Position numbers and translations under genes: made by a program
The notes under the pieces: generated by a model
Database searches by the model: none
What the model saw: only the letters and a program-made list of their open reading frames with translations
Told to the model about the DNA's origin: nothing
Shown: in pieces, positions 21,447 through 30,855 of the stretch
How the letters are laid out: each line of letters begins with the position of its first letter
Numbering within the stretch: position 1 is the first letter of the stretch
DNA from: Comamonadaceae bacterium
GTDB taxonomy: Bacteria; Pseudomonadota; Gammaproteobacteria; Burkholderiales; Burkholderiaceae_C
NCBI GenBank assembly: GCA_947443645.1
Contig: CANEXF010000010.1
Location: 79,209 to 143,208, forward strand
DNA length: 64,000 nucleotides
Reading direction: 5' to 3'

Positions 21447-23624
21447 TCAGCCTTTTGGAAACTTCTGTCGCTGGCTGTAATTGAATGACGGGTCGGATGA
21501 ATCAAAGTCAATCAGGTTATCCGTCGGGACAGTAGGACTCTTGTCTGCGCCTGCTGGACCCTGAGCAATATCAGCCGCAAATTGTGCGAAAAAACTTGAG
21601 TCCGACTGTTCCTCCGCCAGCCAAGCGCTGGCGCCGTCATCGGGCAGCTGGCTCAAATCAAGGTCAAGCCCCATCTGCGGCGACAAAGGCTGCACTTCAA
21701 GCGCGGCGGTCTTGTATGGAGGTGGTTTTTCGGGCAAGACGCTGGCCGACAAGGGCTGAATCGCTGTTGATTTGAACTTCGAGTTCTTGCTCTCCCTCGC
21801 CTTGGGAGGTGCAACGGCAATGGCTTCGGGTTCGATGATTTCTCTTGCCACTGCGTAGAGCAGCAACAATTCACGATAGGCCTCCAGATCGAAGGCCTTG
21901 GCATCAGCATCGGGCCGGCGAAAAAGCGACTCTTCAATGACTTCAAGCACCTTGGGCGACGGCCACAAGGCCTCGATTCGCGTGAGTGCCGCCTGATAAG
22001 CATCCAGGCCGGGGCTGACATCGTTGTACAGCTCAAAAGGCGGCATTTTCGCGTTGAAGCGCTGGTTGAAGTCTTCACGCAGCACTTCGTAGTCCTGCTG
22101 GCGCTTGAGCTGGTGGTAAAGGTTGAAAAGATCCAGATAGACCAGCGCGCTGGTCTGCACGTTGTCGCCGATATGGCTGCGCAACACCGCAATGGCCTGG
22201 TCGTGCTGCCCCAGCGAGACAAAAAAGTCTGCCTGCTGTTGCACGTCAAACAGTTCCTCGGCTTTTACCGCCCTTGCAGGGCTGGTCGTGCTCATCGCAA
22301 ATTCAACGCGATCCCGGCGCGCCAGAGGCAATACCGAGTCCGCACCGCGGGAGTCGGCAACGGGCTTGGCACCGGCCAACAAGGCCTCCTGTCCAATGAA
22401 GTCCAGATCCAGGTCCAGAACTGTCGGTTTGGCTTTTTTCGACTTTCGACGGCTTTTTTCCGCCGTATCGGGCTGGCTTGGCGGCTCCGAAATATCAGAC
22501 TCTGGCGTGCTGCTGGCCCATCCTTTTTGCTGCGCCTCATTTTTGCGCCACCAGGGCAAATCCTTGGCGCTGGCATGCTGTATCCGGCTCTGCCGGCGCC
22601 ACAGGTAGCCCAGCGCGACCAGCGCACCAAGCAGCAAAAGCCCTAGCGCATACACCAAACCATTGGCGTAGCGTTCGGATTCGGCTTTTTTAAGCTGTTC
22701 GCCCAAGCTCTCAATGTCCAGCTGATTTTTTTGCGTTTGCTGCTGCAGGCCGCGCACCGAATGCTCCAGAGCGTCAAGGGTATTGGCGGTCCGCACGATG
22801 TCCTGAGGCTGTAGCGTCAGAGCATGCCAGAGCGCTGCAGCAGCGCTTCTTTCCTGCTCGCTGGAAGTCGGCAGACTCAGCAACTGCGCGCTCGCCTTGA
22901 GCTGAGGGTCGCGCTCCATGCTGAGGTCCAAAGGCTCCAGCCTGAGCCGCGCCGCGTTTTTATCGCGTGAGGAGCCAGCCTTGCCAGGCAGAATCTTGCG
23001 CTTGGCATTAGATGCCACTTCGCCGATCACCGGCTGGACCGCCAACTGAGCCACCGTTGCAAGACCTGACGCATCGCCAACAGCTAAAGATCCGGCATCT
23101 GAAGAGGGCTTGCCACGACCTGCGGTGCGGCTCAAAGCCAGGCCCATGGGCGGCACCACAGCGTTAACTAAAACCTTGACCGTGTTGCCGCCGGGCGTTA
23201 CCAAGGAGTCTGTCAGAGCAGGCAGCGTTGAGGCCTGCGGGCTGGAGACATCAGACACAAGCTCGGCCAGCACCACGTAGCGCTTCTCGGTCTTTTGCTG
23301 GCAACCGGTGCGTAAATAAACGGTGACGACTGGCTCATCGACCAGGGTCGACGACCGAATTCGGATCAGGCTTTCCTGGCTCGTGCCAGAGACTTTTTCT
23401 GCCGTGACCCTGACGCGTGATTTTTCAAGCCGGTTGTCGGCATAGAAAACATCAGCCTCCAGGCACAAGCCGGCCGGGTCTTCCTGTGCGTCGAGCAGTG
23501 CCTGCACCGACAGGTCCAGTGGGCGTCCAATCAAAGCGGCGCCGCGATGCCGGCCCAGCGAAATAGCCGAACTGGTGGCAGTAAACAGCATCAGACTGGA
23601 CAGGACAATAAGACTCTTTTTCAC
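21447..23624 (-). CDS. FimV-like membrane protein
   Basis: A 725-residue protein with a signal sequence (VKKSLIVLSSLMLFTATSSA), a FimV-type N-terminal domain (ISLGRHRGAALIGRPLDLSV, residues about 20-125), a long variable linker, a coiled coil at about 285-315, a single membrane helix near 318-340 (LVYALGLLLLGALVALGYLW), and a cytoplasmic acidic part with TPR-like helices (DFFVSLGQHDQAIAVLRSHI). This matches FimV/TspA proteins that organise polar complexes and type IV pili. The GTG at 23624 is chosen because it starts the signal peptide. Confidence 0.75.
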   Translation of the reverse strand: MKKSLIVLSSLMLFTATSSAISLGRHRGAALIGRPLDLSVQALLDAQEDPAGLCLEADVFYADNRLEKSRVRVTAEKVSGTSQESLIRIRSSTLVDEPVVTVYLRTGCQQKTEKRYVVLAELVSDVSSPQASTLPALTDSLVTPGGNTVKVLVNAVVPPMGLALSRTAGRGKPSSDAGSLAVGDASGLATVAQLAVQPVIGEVASNAKRKILPGKAGSSRDKNAARLRLEPLDLSMERDPQLKASAQLLSLPTSSEQERSAAAALWHALTLQPQDIVRTANTLDALEHSVRGLQQQTQKNQLDIESLGEQLKKAESERYANGLVYALGLLLLGALVALGYLWRRQSRIQHASAKDLPWWRKNEAQQKGWASSTPESDISEPPSQPDTAEKSRRKSKKAKPTVLDLDLDFIGQEALLAGAKPVADSRGADSVLPLARRDRVEFAMSTTSPARAVKAEELFDVQQQADFFVSLGQHDQAIAVLRSHIGDNVQTSALVYLDLFNLYHQLKRQQDYEVLREDFNQRFNAKMPPFELYNDVSPGLDAYQAALTRIEALWPSPKVLEVIEESLFRRPDADAKAFDLEAYRELLLLYAVAREIIEPEAIAVAPPKARESKNSKFKSTAIQPLSASVLPEKPPPYKTAALEVQPLSPQMGLDLDLSQLPDDGASAWLAEEQSDSSFFAQFAADIAQGPAGADKSPTVPTDNLIDFDSSDPSFNYSQRQKFPKG

Positions 23625-23700
23625 AGCGAAGTAAATAATTGTATTAGTTCGATTCTGGCACAGCCCTTTGCAGTTCGAGGCTGCGTAATAATACTTTTCC

Positions 23701-25221
23701 ATGAAACCCATATATAAAATCGTTGGCATTGTTGGTACTGGTGCCATGGGGCGCGGTATTGCCCAACTTGCGGTGCAAGCCGGCAGCCTGGTTAAATTAT
23801 TCGACCTTCAAGCCGATGCAGGTGTCACGGCAAAAGCTGCACTGGCCGCCCAATGGGACAAGCTGGCCGCCAAAAACCGGCTGGACGCCGCCACCGCTGC
23901 TGATTACAAGGCACGCGTTTCCAACAGCCAGACACTGAACGACCTGGCGGACTGCGACCTGATCGTGGAAGCCATCGTTGAACGGCTGGACGTCAAACAA
24001 GCGCTGTTCGCTGAACTCGAAGCGCTGGTCTCGCCACAAGCGGCCTTGGCCACCAACACTTCCTCACTTTCAGTGACGGCGATTGCTGCACAGCTCAAGC
24101 ATCCTGGACGTTTTGCGGGTTACCACTTTTTCAATCCAGCACCCTTGATGAAGGTGGTGGAGATCGTCTCCGGTCTAAAGACGCAGACACAGCTGTGCAG
24201 TCAGCTGGCCGACTATGCCCGGCAAATGGGCCACACGCCGGTTCAGGCACAGGACACACCGGGATTCATCGTCAACCATGCTGGGCGCGCTTACGGGACC
24301 GAAGCGCTGCGCATCGTCAGCGAAGGCATTGCTGATTTCGCCACCATAGACAGGATTTTGCGCGACCAGGCCGGCTTCAAGCTCGGACCTTTTGAACTCA
24401 TGGACCTGACTGGACTGGATGTGTCGCATCCCGTGATGGAATCGGTTTACCACCAGTATTACGAAGAAGCCCGCTACCGCCCCAGCGTGATCACAGCCCA
24501 GCGCTTGGCGGGCGGCCTGCTGGGCCGCAAAACGGGCGAGGGCTTTTATCCTTATGTAGATGGCGTCATGCAAGTGCCACCTGAAGCCGCTGTGCCTGAC
24601 GTCGCTGAAATGCCGCCATTCTGGGTCTCACCACGCGCGTCGCGTCGCTCAGAGCTGCTAGAGCTGCTCAAAAAGCTCGGTGCAAAAATTGAAACCGGTC
24701 AGTCGCCCTCGCCGCAAGCCCTGACACTGGTGGCGCCGCTGGGCTTTGACATCACCACCGTTGCGGTCGTCGAAAGGCTGGACCCGGCGCGCACCGTTGG
24801 CATAGACATGCTGATTGACGATGCCAACACCAAGCGCCGCGTGCTCGCCACCAACCCCATCACCCGAACCGATATGCGTGATGCCGCACATGCCATGTTC
24901 AGCCGCGACGGCAAGGCGGTCAGCGTGATTCGCGACAGCGGCGGATTTGTCACGCAACGCGTGGTCTCCAGCATCGTCAATATTGCCAGTGATATCTGCC
25001 AGCAAGGCATCTGCAGCCCCAAAGACCTGGAAAAGGCCGTCACGCTGGGACTGGGCTATCCGCTCGGACCACTCGCCATGGGGGATCACTACGGCCCGAC
25101 CAACGTGCTGGAAGTGCTCTTCAATATGCAGACCGTCTATGGCGACCAACGCTATCGGCCCTCTCCCTGGCTGCGCCGCCGTGGCGCCATAGGCCTGAGC
25201 CTGATGCACGAGGAGATCTGA
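23701..25221 (+). CDS. 3-hydroxyacyl-CoA dehydrogenase
   Basis: A 506-residue NAD-dependent enzyme oxidising 3-hydroxyacyl-CoA to 3-ketoacyl-CoA. The Rossmann motif GIVGTGAMGRGIAQLA is at the N-terminus. The catalytic His lies in GYHFFNPAPLMKVVEIV. Two C-terminal 3HCDH domains are present (TPGFIVNHAGRAYGTEAL and GGFVTQRVVSSIVNIASD), as in PaaH/PaaC of phenylacetate degradation. It lacks a fused hydratase, which is the next gene, two bases later. The two form an operon. Confidence 0.9.
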   Translation: MKPIYKIVGIVGTGAMGRGIAQLAVQAGSLVKLFDLQADAGVTAKAALAAQWDKLAAKNRLDAATAADYKARVSNSQTLNDLADCDLIVEAIVERLDVKQALFAELEALVSPQAALATNTSSLSVTAIAAQLKHPGRFAGYHFFNPAPLMKVVEIVSGLKTQTQLCSQLADYARQMGHTPVQAQDTPGFIVNHAGRAYGTEALRIVSEGIADFATIDRILRDQAGFKLGPFELMDLTGLDVSHPVMESVYHQYYEEARYRPSVITAQRLAGGLLGRKTGEGFYPYVDGVMQVPPEAAVPDVAEMPPFWVSPRASRRSELLELLKKLGAKIETGQSPSPQALTLVAPLGFDITTVAVVERLDPARTVGIDMLIDDANTKRRVLATNPITRTDMRDAAHAMFSRDGKAVSVIRDSGGFVTQRVVSSIVNIASDICQQGICSPKDLEKAVTLGLGYPLGPLAMGDHYGPTNVLEVLFNMQTVYGDQRYRPSPWLRRRGAIGLSLMHEEI

Positions 25222-25222
25222 C

Positions 25223-26002
25223 ATGGCAGGCGCAATAAAAGGCACCAGCGAAGGCCAGACACTGATACTCACGCTGAGCAACCCGGACTTCAAGAATGCA
25301 CTCGGGCCCGAGATGTACGCCGCCGGCATTGAGGCGCTGAACGCAGCGGAGAACAATGCCGATATTCGCAGCGTGGTGATCACGGGCGAAGGCGCGATGT
25401 TTTGCGCAGGCGGCAATCTGCAACGACTGCAAGCCAACCGCCGCGAAGCACCCGAAGTGCAAGCCCAAAGCATTGAGGGCCTGCACAACTGGATAGATTC
25501 GATACGCACCTACCCCAAGCCGGTCATCGCCGCGGTCGAAGGCGCAGCGGCAGGCGCCGGCTTTTCGCTGGCACTGGCCTGTGACTTCTGCGTCGCTGCC
25601 GACAACGCCATATTCGTGATGTCTTACAGCACGGTGGCGCTGTCACCAGACGGTGGCGGCAGCTGGAGCATCGCGCGGGCCTTGCCCCGCGCCCTGGCCA
25701 GCGAGCTGCTCATGAGCGGCGAGCGCATCAGCGCCCAGCGGCTGCACGGCTTTGGCCTGGTCAACCAGGTCACGGCGGCAGGCGGTGCGCTGGCTGAAGC
25801 CTTGCAACTGGCGGAACGCCTGAATGCGCGCGCCCCCAATGCGCTGGCCAGCATCAAGGAACTGATCAATGACGCGCCGACCAACACCCTGAGCCAGCAG
25901 CTGGCCAGCGAGCGCGACCACTTTGTTCGCAACCTGCACCACAGCAATGGCGGCGAAGGCATAGACGCCTTCTTGCAAAAACGCCAGCCGCATTACCGCT
26001 GA
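25223..26002 (+). CDS. enoyl-CoA hydratase/isomerase family protein
   Basis: A 259-residue crotonase. The oxyanion-hole segments are FCAGGNLQRL and EGAAAGAGFSLALACD; FVMSYSTVALSPDGGGSW follows. The second catalytic Glu of classical hydratases is replaced by Asp in SPDGGGS, so isomerase or PaaG-like chemistry is possible. GAGGAG sits just before the start. Coupled to the dehydrogenase upstream. Confidence 0.88.
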   Translation: MAGAIKGTSEGQTLILTLSNPDFKNALGPEMYAAGIEALNAAENNADIRSVVITGEGAMFCAGGNLQRLQANRREAPEVQAQSIEGLHNWIDSIRTYPKPVIAAVEGAAAGAGFSLALACDFCVAADNAIFVMSYSTVALSPDGGGSWSIARALPRALASELLMSGERISAQRLHGFGLVNQVTAAGGALAEALQLAERLNARAPNALASIKELINDAPTNTLSQQLASERDHFVRNLHHSNGGEGIDAFLQKRQPHYR

Positions 26003-26112
26003 CGCCAGCGCGGCGACAGGCCACCGGCGCGACGCCCATGTGACACCAGCTTGGTCCGGGCGCCCTGGCGCAAGCGACAATGGGCGCTAGACAGTCACCC
26101 AACAGACAGGCC

Positions 26113-26838
26113 ATGGACGATCCAATTCTTACCGTAGACGAGCGGGAATCCGTTAATGCGGGCCGCTGGTTTTCATCGCTGTCTCCGTCCCTCCGGCACG
26201 ACATTCTTCGATGCGCCTATGTCAAACGCTATAAGGACGGCGAGATCATCGCCGCGCGAGGTGATCCGCCAGAAGAATGGCTTGCCTGCGCCAAAGGTGC
26301 CGTGCGGGTGAGTTCCACCTCGATTTCCGGCAAACAGATCACGCTAACTTATGTGGAGCCCGGCATCTGGTTCGGCGACGTGGCGATTTTCGACGGCGAC
26401 CGCCGCACGCACGATGCCTATGCACATGGCGAGACCACCGTGCTGTGCGTTGCCAAAGCCGATTTCCGAAAAATTCTGGCCCTGCATACCGAACTCTACG
26501 AGGCCATGCTGCGCCTGCACGCCAGGCGCATCCGGCAGTTGTATGGCCTGGTCGAGGACCTCAACACCCTGCCCCTGCGTGCCCGCCTGGCAAAACAGTT
26601 GCTGCACCTGGTGCGCAGTTACGGTATTGCGAGTCTGTCGAACAACAGCGAAGTCCGCATAGGCCTGCAACTGGCGCAGGAAGAGCTGGCCCAACTGCTG
26701 GGCGCCTCGCGCCAACGGGTCAACCAGGAGCTCAAGGCGATGGAACGCGAAGAAGCCATACGCATAGAGCCAGGTGGCCTGGTGGTGCGCAATCGCCCTG
26801 CCTTGCTGCGCATATCAGAAATTGATCTGGACAAATAA
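26113..26838 (+). CDS. Crp/Fnr family transcriptional regulator
   Basis: A 241-residue regulator with an N-terminal cyclic-nucleotide-like beta-roll (KRYKDGEIIAARGDPPEEW, VEPGIWFGDVAIFDGD) and a C-terminal winged helix (LAQEELAQLLGASRQRVNQELKAM). There is no Fnr-type cysteine cluster, so it should sense a small molecule or cAMP rather than oxygen. The ATG at 26113 is preferred over 26080. It sits inside the CoA-catabolic cluster and probably regulates it. Confidence 0.88.
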   Translation: MDDPILTVDERESVNAGRWFSSLSPSLRHDILRCAYVKRYKDGEIIAARGDPPEEWLACAKGAVRVSSTSISGKQITLTYVEPGIWFGDVAIFDGDRRTHDAYAHGETTVLCVAKADFRKILALHTELYEAMLRLHARRIRQLYGLVEDLNTLPLRARLAKQLLHLVRSYGIASLSNNSEVRIGLQLAQEELAQLLGASRQRVNQELKAMEREEAIRIEPGGLVVRNRPALLRISEIDLDK

Positions 26839-26861
26839 GCCTGCGACGGCACACGCAAACC

Positions 26862-27962
26862 ATGAGCAACTTTGACCACTTCCTGGGTACCCGGGCCGTA
26901 TCAGGCCAGCATGCATTTGACCTGGCTGCGCTCAGCCACTACCTCGAAGCCAATCTGCCCGGGTTTGAAGGACCGCTCAGCGCAGAGATCTTCAAGGGCG
27001 GCCAGTCCAACCCGACCTACAAGCTGATCACCCCGGGCAAGTCCTATGTCATGCGCGCCAAGCCCGGGCCGGTCGCCAAACTGCTGCCATCGGCCCATGC
27101 GGTGGAGCGCGAGTTCAAGGTCATGCAGGGCTTGCAGAACACCGATGTTCCAGTAGCCAAAATGCACTGCCTTTGCGAGGACGAGTCGGTGATAGGCCGG
27201 GCGTTTTACGTGATGGAGTTTGTCGAAGGCCGGGTGCTCTGGGACCAGTCCCTGCCCGGCATGTCGCCCAGCGAGCGTGCGGCGATCTACGACGAGATGA
27301 ATCGGGTCATCGCGGCCTTGCACAAAGTGAATTTTTCCGAGCGAGGGCTGGCTGACTATGGCAGGCCGGGCAATTATTTCGAGCGCCAGATCGCCCGTTG
27401 GAGCAAGCAGTACAGCGCCTCCATCACGAAGCCCATCCCCGAGATGGACCAATTAATGCAGTGGCTGCCAGCCAACATCCCGGCCAGCGGACTCGATAGC
27501 CGCATGGTTTCCATCGTGCATGGCGATTACCGGCTCGACAACCTGATCTTTCACCCCACCGAGCCGCGCGTGCTCGCAGTTCTTGACTGGGAGCTGTCCA
27601 CATTGGGCCATCCCATGGCCGACTTCAGCTACCACTGCATGGCCTGGCACATCCCGCCGGGCGCGTTTCGCGGCATTGGCGGGCTGGACCTGGCGCGCAT
27701 GGGCATTCCTCTGGAATCTGACTACATCCAGTCCTATTGCACACTCACCGGCCTCACCACCCCGCAGGCGCTACGGCCCGACTGGGACTTTTACCTGGCC
27801 TACAACCTGTTTCGTCTGGCCGCCATTTTGCAAGGCATTGCCAAGCGGGTGGAAGCCGGCACCGCGTCGAGTGCGCAAGCCGTGAGTTCGGCCGCCGGCG
27901 CGCCGCTGCTGGCCAAAATGGCCTGGGATTTTGCGCTCAAGAGCCAGACCTTCAAGGCCTGA
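26862..27962 (+). CDS. APH-family phosphotransferase (ACAD10/11-type kinase)
   Basis: A 366-residue aminoglycoside-phosphotransferase-fold kinase. The nucleotide lobe carries [14 protein letters not shown] and YVMRAKP. The catalytic loop is [16 protein letters not shown] and the metal motif is [18 protein letters not shown]. In this subfamily the kinase is fused to or adjacent to an acyl-CoA dehydrogenase; here that gene follows after 46 bases. Known relatives (ACAD10/11 kinase domain, LvaA) phosphorylate 4-hydroxyacyl-CoA; that role is inferred here. Confidence 0.87.
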   Translation: MSNFDHFLGTRAVSGQHAFDLAALSHYLEANLPGFEGPLSAEIFKGGQSNPTYKLITPGKSYVMRAKPGPVAKLLPSAHAVEREFKVMQGLQNTDVPVAKMHCLCEDESVIGRAFYVMEFVEGRVLWDQSLPGMSPSERAAIYDEMNRVIAALHKVNFSERGLADYGRPGNYFERQIARWSKQYSASITKPIPEMDQLMQWLPANIPASGLDSRMVSIVHGDYRLDNLIFHPTEPRVLAVLDWELSTLGHPMADFSYHCMAWHIPPGAFRGIGGLDLARMGIPLESDYIQSYCTLTGLTTPQALRPDWDFYLAYNLFRLAAILQGIAKRVEAGTASSAQAVSSAAGAPLLAKMAWDFALKSQTFKA

Positions 27963-28008
27963 GCATCCGCATTTTTATCGCCACCGATCAATAACGACAG
28001 GAGACAAA

Positions 28009-29268
28009 ATGGACTTCAATTTCACCCCCAAGGTACAAGCGCTTCAGGCACGCCTGCTGGAATTCATGGATGCGCACATCTATCCCAATGAGGCGCGCTT
28101 TTTCAGGGAAATCGCCGAAAACCGTGCCAAAGGCAATGCCTGGATTCCCAGCGCGCTGATAGAAGAGCTCAAGCCCAAAGCCCGCGCCGCCGGTTTGTGG
28201 AACCTGTTTTTGCCGCACTCCCCGCGCGCGCCCGAGGGCCTGTCCAACCTGGAATACGCGCCGCTGTGCGAAATCATGGGCCGCGTGCCTTTCGCAGCTG
28301 AAGTCTTCAACTGCAATGCGCCAGACACCGGCAACATGGAAACCATTGCCCGCTACGGCACGGAAGCCAACAAGGACCAATGGCTGGAGCCACTGCTCAG
28401 GGGCGAAATCCGTTCTGCCTTTTTGATGACCGAACCCGAGGTGGCGTCTTCGGATGCGACCAATGTCCAGTGCCGGATTGAACGCGACGGCGACGAGTAT
28501 GTGCTCAATGGCCTGAAATGGTGGTCGTCCGGCGCGGGCGACCCGCGCTGCGCAATCTACATCGTGATGGGCAAAACCAATCCCGATGCCGGTCGCCATG
28601 AGCAGCAATCCATGATTCTGGTGCCCGCCAACACGCCCGGCATCACGGTGATTCGTCCCTTGACGGTGTTTGGCTACGACGACGCGCCACACGGTCACAT
28701 GGAAGTACGTCTGAACAATGTACGGGTTCCTGTCGGCAACCTGCTGCTGGGCGAAGGCCGGGGCTTTGAAATCGCCCAGGGCCGCCTTGGCCCCGGACGC
28801 ATTCACCACTGCATGCGCAGCATAGGCAGCGCCGAACGCGCACTGGAGCTGATGTGCAAGCGCCTGAGCAGCCGCATCGCATTTGGCAAGCCGATTGCCA
28901 GCCATTCGGTCTGGCACGAACGCATTGCCGAGTCGCGCTGCATGATTGAGCAGGCGCGTCTGCTCACGCTGAAAGCCGCATTCATGATGGACACCGTGGG
29001 CAACAAGGTCGCGAAGGCCGAAATCGCCATGATCAAGGTGGTGGCCCCCAACATGGCCTGCCAGATCATCGACTGGGCGATTCAGGCCCACGGCGGCGGC
29101 GGCGTGTCGGACGACTTCCCGCTGGCCTACGCCTATGCCCATCAGCGCACGCTGCGCCTGGCCGACGGACCGGACGAGGTGCACCGTGCGTCTTTGGCCA
29201 AGCTCGAGCTCGCAAAGCAGCTGTTGCTGCCTGGCGAGGTCGAGATGCCCATCACGCGCGGCAGCTGA
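28009..29268 (+). CDS. acyl-CoA dehydrogenase, ACAD10/11-like
   Basis: A 419-residue FAD enzyme. [17 protein letters not shown] is the flavin-binding signature, [19 protein letters not shown] and [16 protein letters not shown] lie in the C-terminal domain, and the catalytic Glu is in [15 protein letters not shown]. It starts at the ATG after GACAGGAGACAAA. Paired with the kinase, it could act on 4-phosphoacyl-CoA, as reported for ACAD11 and LvaC. Otherwise it is a general long/branched-chain dehydrogenase. Confidence 0.9.
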   Translation: MDFNFTPKVQALQARLLEFMDAHIYPNEARFFREIAENRAKGNAWIPSALIEELKPKARAAGLWNLFLPHSPRAPEGLSNLEYAPLCEIMGRVPFAAEVFNCNAPDTGNMETIARYGTEANKDQWLEPLLRGEIRSAFLMTEPEVASSDATNVQCRIERDGDEYVLNGLKWWSSGAGDPRCAIYIVMGKTNPDAGRHEQQSMILVPANTPGITVIRPLTVFGYDDAPHGHMEVRLNNVRVPVGNLLLGEGRGFEIAQGRLGPGRIHHCMRSIGSAERALELMCKRLSSRIAFGKPIASHSVWHERIAESRCMIEQARLLTLKAAFMMDTVGNKVAKAEIAMIKVVAPNMACQIIDWAIQAHGGGGVSDDFPLAYAYAHQRTLRLADGPDEVHRASLAKLELAKQLLLPGEVEMPITRGS

Positions 29269-29290
29269 GGCGCCTGACGGCAGGCGATAT

Positions 29291-29339
29291 GCTATTAAAT
29301 AAATAGCTGCCAGCGCCCGTCATCCGGGCGCTGGAGACC
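29291..29339 (+). repeat. two-part dispersed repeat, copy R4 (best copy)
   Basis: The core GCTATTAAATAAATAGC (29291-29307) is followed by a ten-pair hairpin CCAGCGCCCG-tcatc-CGGGCGCTGG (29310-29334). It lies after the acyl-CoA dehydrogenase gene and could act as a terminator or mRNA 3' end. Confidence 0.85.
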
Positions 29340-29402
29340 GAAAATACCATCAGAATTTGATCTATTTCAAGGCTCTCGGTCTTGGGCCTTGCTTGGTCGG
29401 GT

Positions 29403-30383
29403 TTAATCCGGTTTGATGCGGGCCGTCTTGATGACGCGTGTCCAGGTATCTAGCTCGGTGCGCATGTAGCGGCTGAGTTCCTGCGGCGTGCTGGATATCG
29501 CCTCCTGGCCCTGCTTGTTGAGTTGCTGGCGGTATTCTGGATCTTCGGCAATCTTCACCATCTCGCCATTGATGCGCTGCACGATCGCGGGCGGCGTGCC
29601 GGCTGGCGCGAACAGGCCGTACCAGGAACTGGCCTCTATCCCGGGATAACCCAATTCATTGAGCGTCGGCACATTGGGCGCCGCATCGATGCGTTTGGGC
29701 GAGGTCACCGCCAGTGCGCGCAGGCGACCTGATGTCACGAATGGCAAGGTCGCCACAACGCTGCCAAACACCATCTGGGTTTCACCGGCCAGCACAGCCG
29801 TCGTGGCTTGCGGACTGCCCTTGTAGGCAACGTGCTGGATGTCGGTGCCGGTACGCAACTTGAACAACTCTCCGACCAGATGCAGGGGCGTGCCACTGCC
29901 GCCCGAGCCGTAGTTGAGCGCGTTCGGTTTGGCCTTGGCCAAGGCGATCAACTCCGCCACCGACCTGGCTGCGAATGTCGGATGGACCGCCAAGATCTGG
30001 TAGCCCTGCGCCACCATGCTGATGGGTGCAAAGCTGTTGATCGGGTCGTAGTTGACCTTGCCCAGGCCAGGCGTCATGGCCATATTGGCCACAAAGCCCA
30101 GCATCAGCGTGTAACCGTCGGGTTTGGCCCTGGCCGCCTGCTCGGTTCCCAGGTTGCCGCCAGCGCCAGCCCGGTTGTCCACAATCACCTGCTGACCCAG
30201 CGACGATGACAGCCGCTGGGCCACCAGGCGACCCAGCGTGTCGTTGCCACCGCCTGGCGGATAGGGCACGATGAGCCGGATCACATGGGCCGGATAGGCG
30301 TCCTCTGCAAATGCGAACGTTGTCAGCGCTGTCAGTGCCAGCGCCAACAAGGTGCCCAATGCGGGCGAGCTCAAATATTTCAT
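29403..30383 (-). CDS. Bug-family (TctC) extracytoplasmic solute receptor
   Basis: A 326-residue periplasmic binding protein of the Bordetella uptake gene family, with a signal peptide ending in FAFAED. RLIVPYPPGGGNDTLGRLVA, VDNRAGAGGNLGTEQAARAKPDGYT and SSWYGLFAPAGTP are family hallmarks. No TctA/TctB partners are nearby, as is normal for orphan Bug proteins. It closes the aromatic operon and is clearly a paralogue of the receptor at 58492. A carboxylated aromatic or dicarboxylate ligand is likely. Confidence 0.9.
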   Translation of the reverse strand: MKYLSSPALGTLLALALTALTTFAFAEDAYPAHVIRLIVPYPPGGGNDTLGRLVAQRLSSSLGQQVIVDNRAGAGGNLGTEQAARAKPDGYTLMLGFVANMAMTPGLGKVNYDPINSFAPISMVAQGYQILAVHPTFAARSVAELIALAKAKPNALNYGSGGSGTPLHLVGELFKLRTGTDIQHVAYKGSPQATTAVLAGETQMVFGSVVATLPFVTSGRLRALAVTSPKRIDAAPNVPTLNELGYPGIEASSWYGLFAPAGTPPAIVQRINGEMVKIAEDPEYRQQLNKQGQEAISSTPQELSRYMRTELDTWTRVIKTARIKPD

Positions 30384-30465
30384 GCTTGTCTCCTGCCAGT
30401 TCGCTCGTATGGCGCTGTATTTTTTAAAAATTCAAAGTCTTGCGTGCGGGGCCCGGTCGCCGTGT

Positions 30466-30852
30466 TCAGCTTGCCGGAGCCGGCAACGGTGTCGCCTGGA
30501 CGGCCTGTAGTAGCCAGCCCGACGCCGTCTTTTCCCAAACCGCCAGGTAGGAACTGGCGACTTCCCGGCGCGCCTGGCCGCGCAGCACCGTGGCTTTCAT
30601 GACCGCGCTGACCAGCCCCACAGAATCCAGCAGCTTGACGCTGGGCGCTACAAAAGCCAGGGCCTCATAACGCAAGGCGCCGCTGGACAGCTGCAGCAGA
30701 TAGCTGTCCTTGCTGTCCCTGACGCCCGTGGAATGCAGGTAGACCAGCGAATCGGACATCAGCAGGCCCAGCTTGAGCGTGTCGCCGTCCAGCATCGCCA
30801 GCCGTCTGGCCTCTTCAGCCGCCAGCAACAAGGCTTCATCAGCAACCGACAT
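30466..30852 (-). CDS. NTF2-like / DUF4440-type protein
   Basis: A 128-residue cone-shaped alpha+beta fold: EEARRLAMLDGDTLKLGLLMSD, then DSLVYLHSTGVRDSKDSYL, and the final strand SYLAVWEKTASGWLLQAVQAT. Such proteins act as small isomerases, dehydratases or binding proteins. It begins four bases after the hydrolase stop, so it belongs to the aromatic operon. The exact function is unknown. Confidence 0.7.
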   Translation of the reverse strand: MSVADEALLLAAEEARRLAMLDGDTLKLGLLMSDSLVYLHSTGVRDSKDSYLLQLSSGALRYEALAFVAPSVKLLDSVGLVSAVMKATVLRGQARREVASSYLAVWEKTASGWLLQAVQATPLPAPAS

Positions 30853-30855
30853 GAC

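Noticed and set aside
27988..29184. Minus-strand 398-residue open frame opposite the acyl-CoA dehydrogenase
   Set aside because: Long antisense frames are common in GC-rich genes; the plus-strand protein is clear and this one has no domain.
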